Origin: Segatella cerevisiae
GTDB lineage: Bacteria; Bacteroidota; Bacteroidia; Bacteroidales; Bacteroidaceae
Direction: 5' to 3'
NCBI RefSeq assembly: GCF_024054555.1
Contig: NZ_JAMXLY010000024.1
Span: 1-47,761 of the forward strand
Length of the DNA stretch: 47,761 nucleotides
The first letter of the stretch is position 1; the number at the start of each line of letters is the position of its first letter. The translations under genes were made by a program, and so were the position numbers. Below the pieces are notes generated by a model. The model had not been told where the DNA came from and made no database searches. It saw only the letters and a list, made by a program, of their open reading frames with translations. Below, in pieces: positions 45,701 to 47,761 of the stretch.

Positions 45701-45946
45701 TACCATACCAATATAGGAAATCTCCAATCTTGAATTAGCAGGAACTGATAAAGAAAAATTACCATTAACATCGGTAACTGTTCCTATCTTGGTACCTACA
45801 GCCACGACAGCGGCACCCACAATTGGTCCCCCATCTTCCTGAGACAAAACTGTACCGGATACATTGGTTTGTGCCATTGCCATTCCAAAGCTCAGGAACA
45901 AGCAGGCTAAAAACATCATTAGTCTTTTTCCCATAATCTTTTTCAT
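42746..45946 (-). CDS. SusC/RagA-family TonB-linked outer membrane protein (pair 3)
   Basis: 1066 residues. The signal peptide begins MKKIMGKRLMMFLAC, identical over 15 residues to that of pair 2. The carboxypeptidase-like domain, LDEVVVVAYG, plug (HIRGVGTLVKDADQPLYVVD; ANGVILITTKRA) and barrel ending RVFNFGLQFDF are complete. After the signal peptide it diverges clearly from the pair-2 SusC, so the two are paralogues with different cargo. The upstream leader is copy B of the conserved module. Confidence 0.95.
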   Translation of the reverse strand: MKKIMGKRLMMFLACLFLSFGMAMAQTNVSGTVLSQEDGGPIVGAAVVAVGTKIGTVTDVNGNFSLSVPANSRLEISYIGMVSQKVIAKGKSINVVLQPDNKNLDEVVVVAYGTAKRQSITGSVAVVDSKKIEDRISTSVTSALEGSAPGVQVNNSYGEPGTEPTIHIRGVGTLVKDADQPLYVVDGVPYEGNISELNPNDIESMSVLKDASSAALYGNRAANGVILITTKRARYASKPILTLNINQGVYERGIGEYERLGANQWMEASWKAMKNYALSGGIVSTESDAATYATQHLIGDYARKNIYNEADNQLFDSNGNLTGTMNPNYNDLDWEKAVERTGYRQEYNASAGVSGEKFNVYTSAGYLKEDGYAVNSGFERFTGRINSKFNATNWLEVGLNLSGASSDCNFNSDANGSHYSNPFYVTRYMAPVYSYYLHNADGTYALDTNGNKQYDTTSSYLDNRNIAYEMRTDKDKNRRNVLDGIAYAKITLPYGFGVTLNTDLSNSTSNREQYNNPNIGDGATNNGRLSEYNYRYTNITGQELLTWNHSFGQNNIDVLAGHENHSWKRKYYFVLNTDATVDGLLALSNFITNSETEGYDYDYKTESYLGRVRYNYADKYYADFSYRRDGSSKFSKDNRWGDFYSFGLNWNIKKENFLKDVNWIDALRARASYGEVGNDMAVDYYGYQALYYITKNGGNPALIKEKLAANDIKWETTQTLDFGIEGSLFNRLNFSIGYFDKRSKDLLFQVRLPLSAGSFPNDADIANLTQYKNIGTISNRGFEFSFNGDVVRSKDWTWNLSLDATTLSNKVIKLPDHADILHGQQNYSEGHSAYEWYTYHFAGVDQMTGRSLYDLDETKESSASSAGDLVEINGKKYTMSTSYAKREWAGSALPSVYGAFGSNLRWKDLSLNLLFTYSLGGKTYDASYQNLMSTASASSASALHKDVLKSWSNAPEGMTETSTNRIDPNGIPILDFNLSDDNNAVSDRWLTSSSYLIMKNITLGYNLPKALVSKWGLGGIRVKAGVENLFTITSRKGLNPQYNFAGGSDDTYVSARVFNFGLQFDF

Positions 45947-46283
45947 TAGAAGATTAAATACCTAAAATTTACAATTATCAAATTTTTTTGTTACTCATTT
46001 CCAAACACAGAATCTTCGCATCTCCAAAACATCTCCCTCTTTTTAATGCTCAATTCTGATATACCTGAAATGCTTTCTCAAACCTCTGACAGCCTCTCTC
46101 AAAACCATCAGAATATTCATTCAGAAATTACCCTTTTCTATTATTAAATCTCTCTAAAAGAAATTAAAGTAAATTTCTGTTTGAGGAAGCAAAATTAAGA
46201 AATATTCAGTATACTTCCAAATATTTCTTGCAAAAAGTTAAGATTTAACACAAAAATGTATGTTTTATGCAGCTTTAATTCAT
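45947..46283 (-). promoter_or_regulatory. Conserved susC promoter and long leader, copy B
   Basis: TTTG (46218-46221), 20 bases and TAATTTTG (46190-46197) on the minus strand form the promoter. The leader to the start codon (about 235 bases) matches copy A almost throughout, with a few small differences. Confidence 0.7.
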
Positions 46284-46740
46284 ATTCAGGTTAACAAAAG
46301 CATAAAATTAAAACATGATTTACGTAAATACAAAAGATAAAACTATCTTACAAGAAATCAGAACAGAAGAATAACCGATTAGAACGAATCTATATGTCAT
46401 GATATCAAACAATATAATAATCAAAAAGAAACTATAATGGACTCAATTAATACCAGTTTGTCAGGCCAAAGATTTCTTAGAATCTCCCATCTAACGTTAA
46501 ATCAAGCCCATTAGCTTCGCATAAAGAAGCATTCTTTTCCTAAATATAACTTAAGTTTAAAGTTTTTTAGAAAAAAAAATTGAAGAATCTGAACCACAAA
46601 AAGAATATATATCAAGACAACAACAATAGTTAGCCATCTTCTACGATAGTTTTTTAATAATCGCATTTAGTAAAGACTGACCGTTATTAATAAGAAAAAG
46701 CAAACATAAATGTTTGCCGAAAATGTAAAGTGACATAAAA
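46284..46740. other. Intergenic region without a gene
   Basis: A+T-rich sequence between the copy B promoter and the hairpins ending the next gene. No coding frame, repeat or clear promoter was seen. Confidence 0.6.
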
Positions 46741-46741
46741 T

Positions 46742-46807
46742 CTATCCTTCTTAAAGGTTAGATTAAAAGGATAGAAAAAGACCTGGCCAAAGTACTGGTC
46801 AGGTCTT
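46742..46807. terminator. Two hairpins ending the small secreted-protein gene
   Basis: AAGACCTGGCCA (46778-46789) pairs with TGGTCAGGTCTT (46796-46807) allowing one G-U pair, followed on the minus strand by a T-run. A second stem, CTATCCTT (46742-46749) with AAGGATAG (46767-46774), lies just beyond. Confidence 0.7.
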
Positions 46808-46838
46808 ATAATTTCTATAAAATTCTAATTTAAGAATT

Positions 46839-47381
46839 TCAATTAGCCTTCAAACTTTTTGCATCTGAACCAGCAATTTTTAGAAGTCTGGGATAGGCTA
46901 TTGAAGTGAGATCTGTCTTATCTGTTGTAACCAGAGTAGATTCTGAGCAAACTGAGGATGATGTAAAATAACCCATTATAAGACTTGTTGCACTATGATC
47001 ACCCCATGCGCCATCATCCTTTAATACGGTTGTATAAATCAGGTTATCAGTTTCATCATAATTGAACTGACCTACCAGTCCATAATCAGACGACCAGGTG
47101 TAGTATCCATCGTTCTCATCCCATAACATCGTCCACACATAACGAGTGACAGGTGTTGCATCAGTCGAAGAGGTTTCATCTACAAAAGGCCCCATGTACT
47201 GCCCCCCATAAATATGCAAGGAAAGAGTAGATTCATCCAACTTTGCAGGAATACTAAGTCCCAAATCCGGAAGTTCAATACGTACTTGACCATTATCTTT
47301 AACCAACTTGGCATCAAATGCTTGCTGGGTAGCCTTAGAGGATACTACTGAAACTGCTATAAGAATCCAAAGATTTTTCAG
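46839..47381 (-). CDS. Small secreted protein of unknown family, lacking an ATG start
   Basis: The frame is open on the minus strand to a stop above 47396. No ATG occurs at the N-terminus. A CTG at 47379-47381 is followed by KNLWILIAVSVVSSKATQ, a clear signal peptide, so translation probably began there, either from a CTG or from an ancestral ATG since mutated. A TTG at 47306 would drop the signal peptide. The ~180-residue mature part is beta-rich with many Tyr, Trp, Asp and Thr residues (LSLHIYGGQYMGPFVDE, YVWTMLWDENDGYYTWSSDY). I do not recognise the family; it may be a fragment of a larger SusE/F-like or binding protein. Its promoter region is copy C of the susC leader module. Confidence 0.55.
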   Translation of the reverse strand: MKNLWILIAVSVVSSKATQQAFDAKLVKDNGQVRIELPDLGLSIPAKLDESTLSLHIYGGQYMGPFVDETSSTDATPVTRYVWTMLWDENDGYYTWSSDYGLVGQFNYDETDNLIYTTVLKDDGAWGDHSATSLIMGYFTSSSVCSESTLVTTDKTDLTSIAYPRLLKIAGSDAKSLKAN

Positions 47382-47469
47382 ACTATTTATTCGAAATTCT
47401 CGCTAATACTTCTTTGAGCTTATCAACAGTATTCACAAAAATCTTAATTCTTCAGTTCCTGAATTATCC

Positions 47470-47613
47470 TTAAAATTAAATTTCTCTAAAAGAAATTAGG
47501 TTAAATTCTTATTTCGGATGTAAAATTAAGGAACATTTATCAAATTTCCAAATAATTCTTTCAAAAAGTTAACATTTTAGATAAAATATAATCTATATGC
47601 AACTTTAATTCAT
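47470..47613 (-). promoter_or_regulatory. Conserved promoter module, copy C (partial)
   Basis: The distal 140 bases of the module recur, including TTCTCTAAAAGAAATTA and the terminal CTTTAATTCAT. The -33 TTTG (47549-47552) is kept with the same 20-base spacing, but the -7 box reads TAATTTTA (47521-47528) and lacks the final G. Confidence 0.55.
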
Positions 47614-47642
47614 ATAAGACAAGACAAAATTAAATAGGGTCC

Positions 47643-47732
47643 GCTGATTTATTTTCATCAGCCGATGGCGAGAACGGGAGTTTTCTCAGCCACCAGGCTT
47701 TGATTTCTAAAGATCCCGGTATTTTCCGGGAT
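47643..47732. other. Two short hairpins at the right edge
   Basis: GCTGAT (47643-47648) pairs with ATCAGC (47657-47662), and ATCCCGG (47713-47719) with CCGGGAT (47726-47732) followed by a T-rich stretch. They may belong to a terminator or element that continues outside the window. Confidence 0.35.
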
Positions 47733-47761
47733 TATTCTGATGATTTCCATCATTTCAATAA

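Overview
The window looks like a chromosome segment of a Bacteroidales bacterium, most likely Prevotellaceae. The evidence is three SusC/SusD outer-membrane pairs, several promoters of the Bacteroidetes type (TTTG, about 19-20 bases, TAnnTTTG), a class I fumarase, the PASTA-RluD-Ddl cluster, rpmH divergent from efp, and a TPP-riboswitch operon of the outer-membrane receptor-PnuT-thiamine pyrophosphokinase type. No tRNA, rRNA or CRISPR array was seen.

Layout. (1) 1-10771 is an A+T-rich accessory island. The left edge is the start of an IS3-type transposase. A 5'-truncated beta-propeller-like gene follows, then a HAD phosphatase with a probable late frameshift, SusC, SusD, a GH31 glycosidase, a previously hidden decayed gene (8761-9310) and a glycerophosphodiester phosphodiesterase. 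The right edge is an IS256-type transposase fragment fused to the 3' end of a second, diverged copy of the beta-propeller gene. Together these read as a partly decaying polysaccharide utilisation locus (PUL) for a phosphodiester-containing glycan, with a glycosidase, a phosphodiesterase and a phosphatase acting in series. (2) 10.8-14.2 kb on the minus strand holds ddl, an rluD-type synthase, a PASTA membrane protein and rpmH. (3) 14.3-33.8 kb on the plus strand is mostly core genome: efp, a GT2 glycosyltransferase, radC, a DUF59 Fe-S assembly protein, lpxH, a GH97 glycosidase, hflX, a DUF4954 protein, an M16 protease, class I fumarase, and a TPP riboswitch with its thiamine salvage operon. A 1.4-kb gene-poor gap (20396-21791) contains a candidate non-coding RNA with three tandem 21-base units, plus face-to-face promoters and a LacI-like palindrome. 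(4) 34.4-47.4 kb on the minus strand holds two further SusCD pairs, an SGNH hydrolase, and a small secreted protein with no ATG start. Three of these transcription units share a duplicated promoter/leader module.

The most notable points are the candidate glycerophospho-glycan PUL with its hidden pseudogenes and IS boundaries, the repeat-containing candidate ncRNA, and the promoter/leader module copied in front of three genes. All family assignments come from reading the translated sequence; no database search was run.
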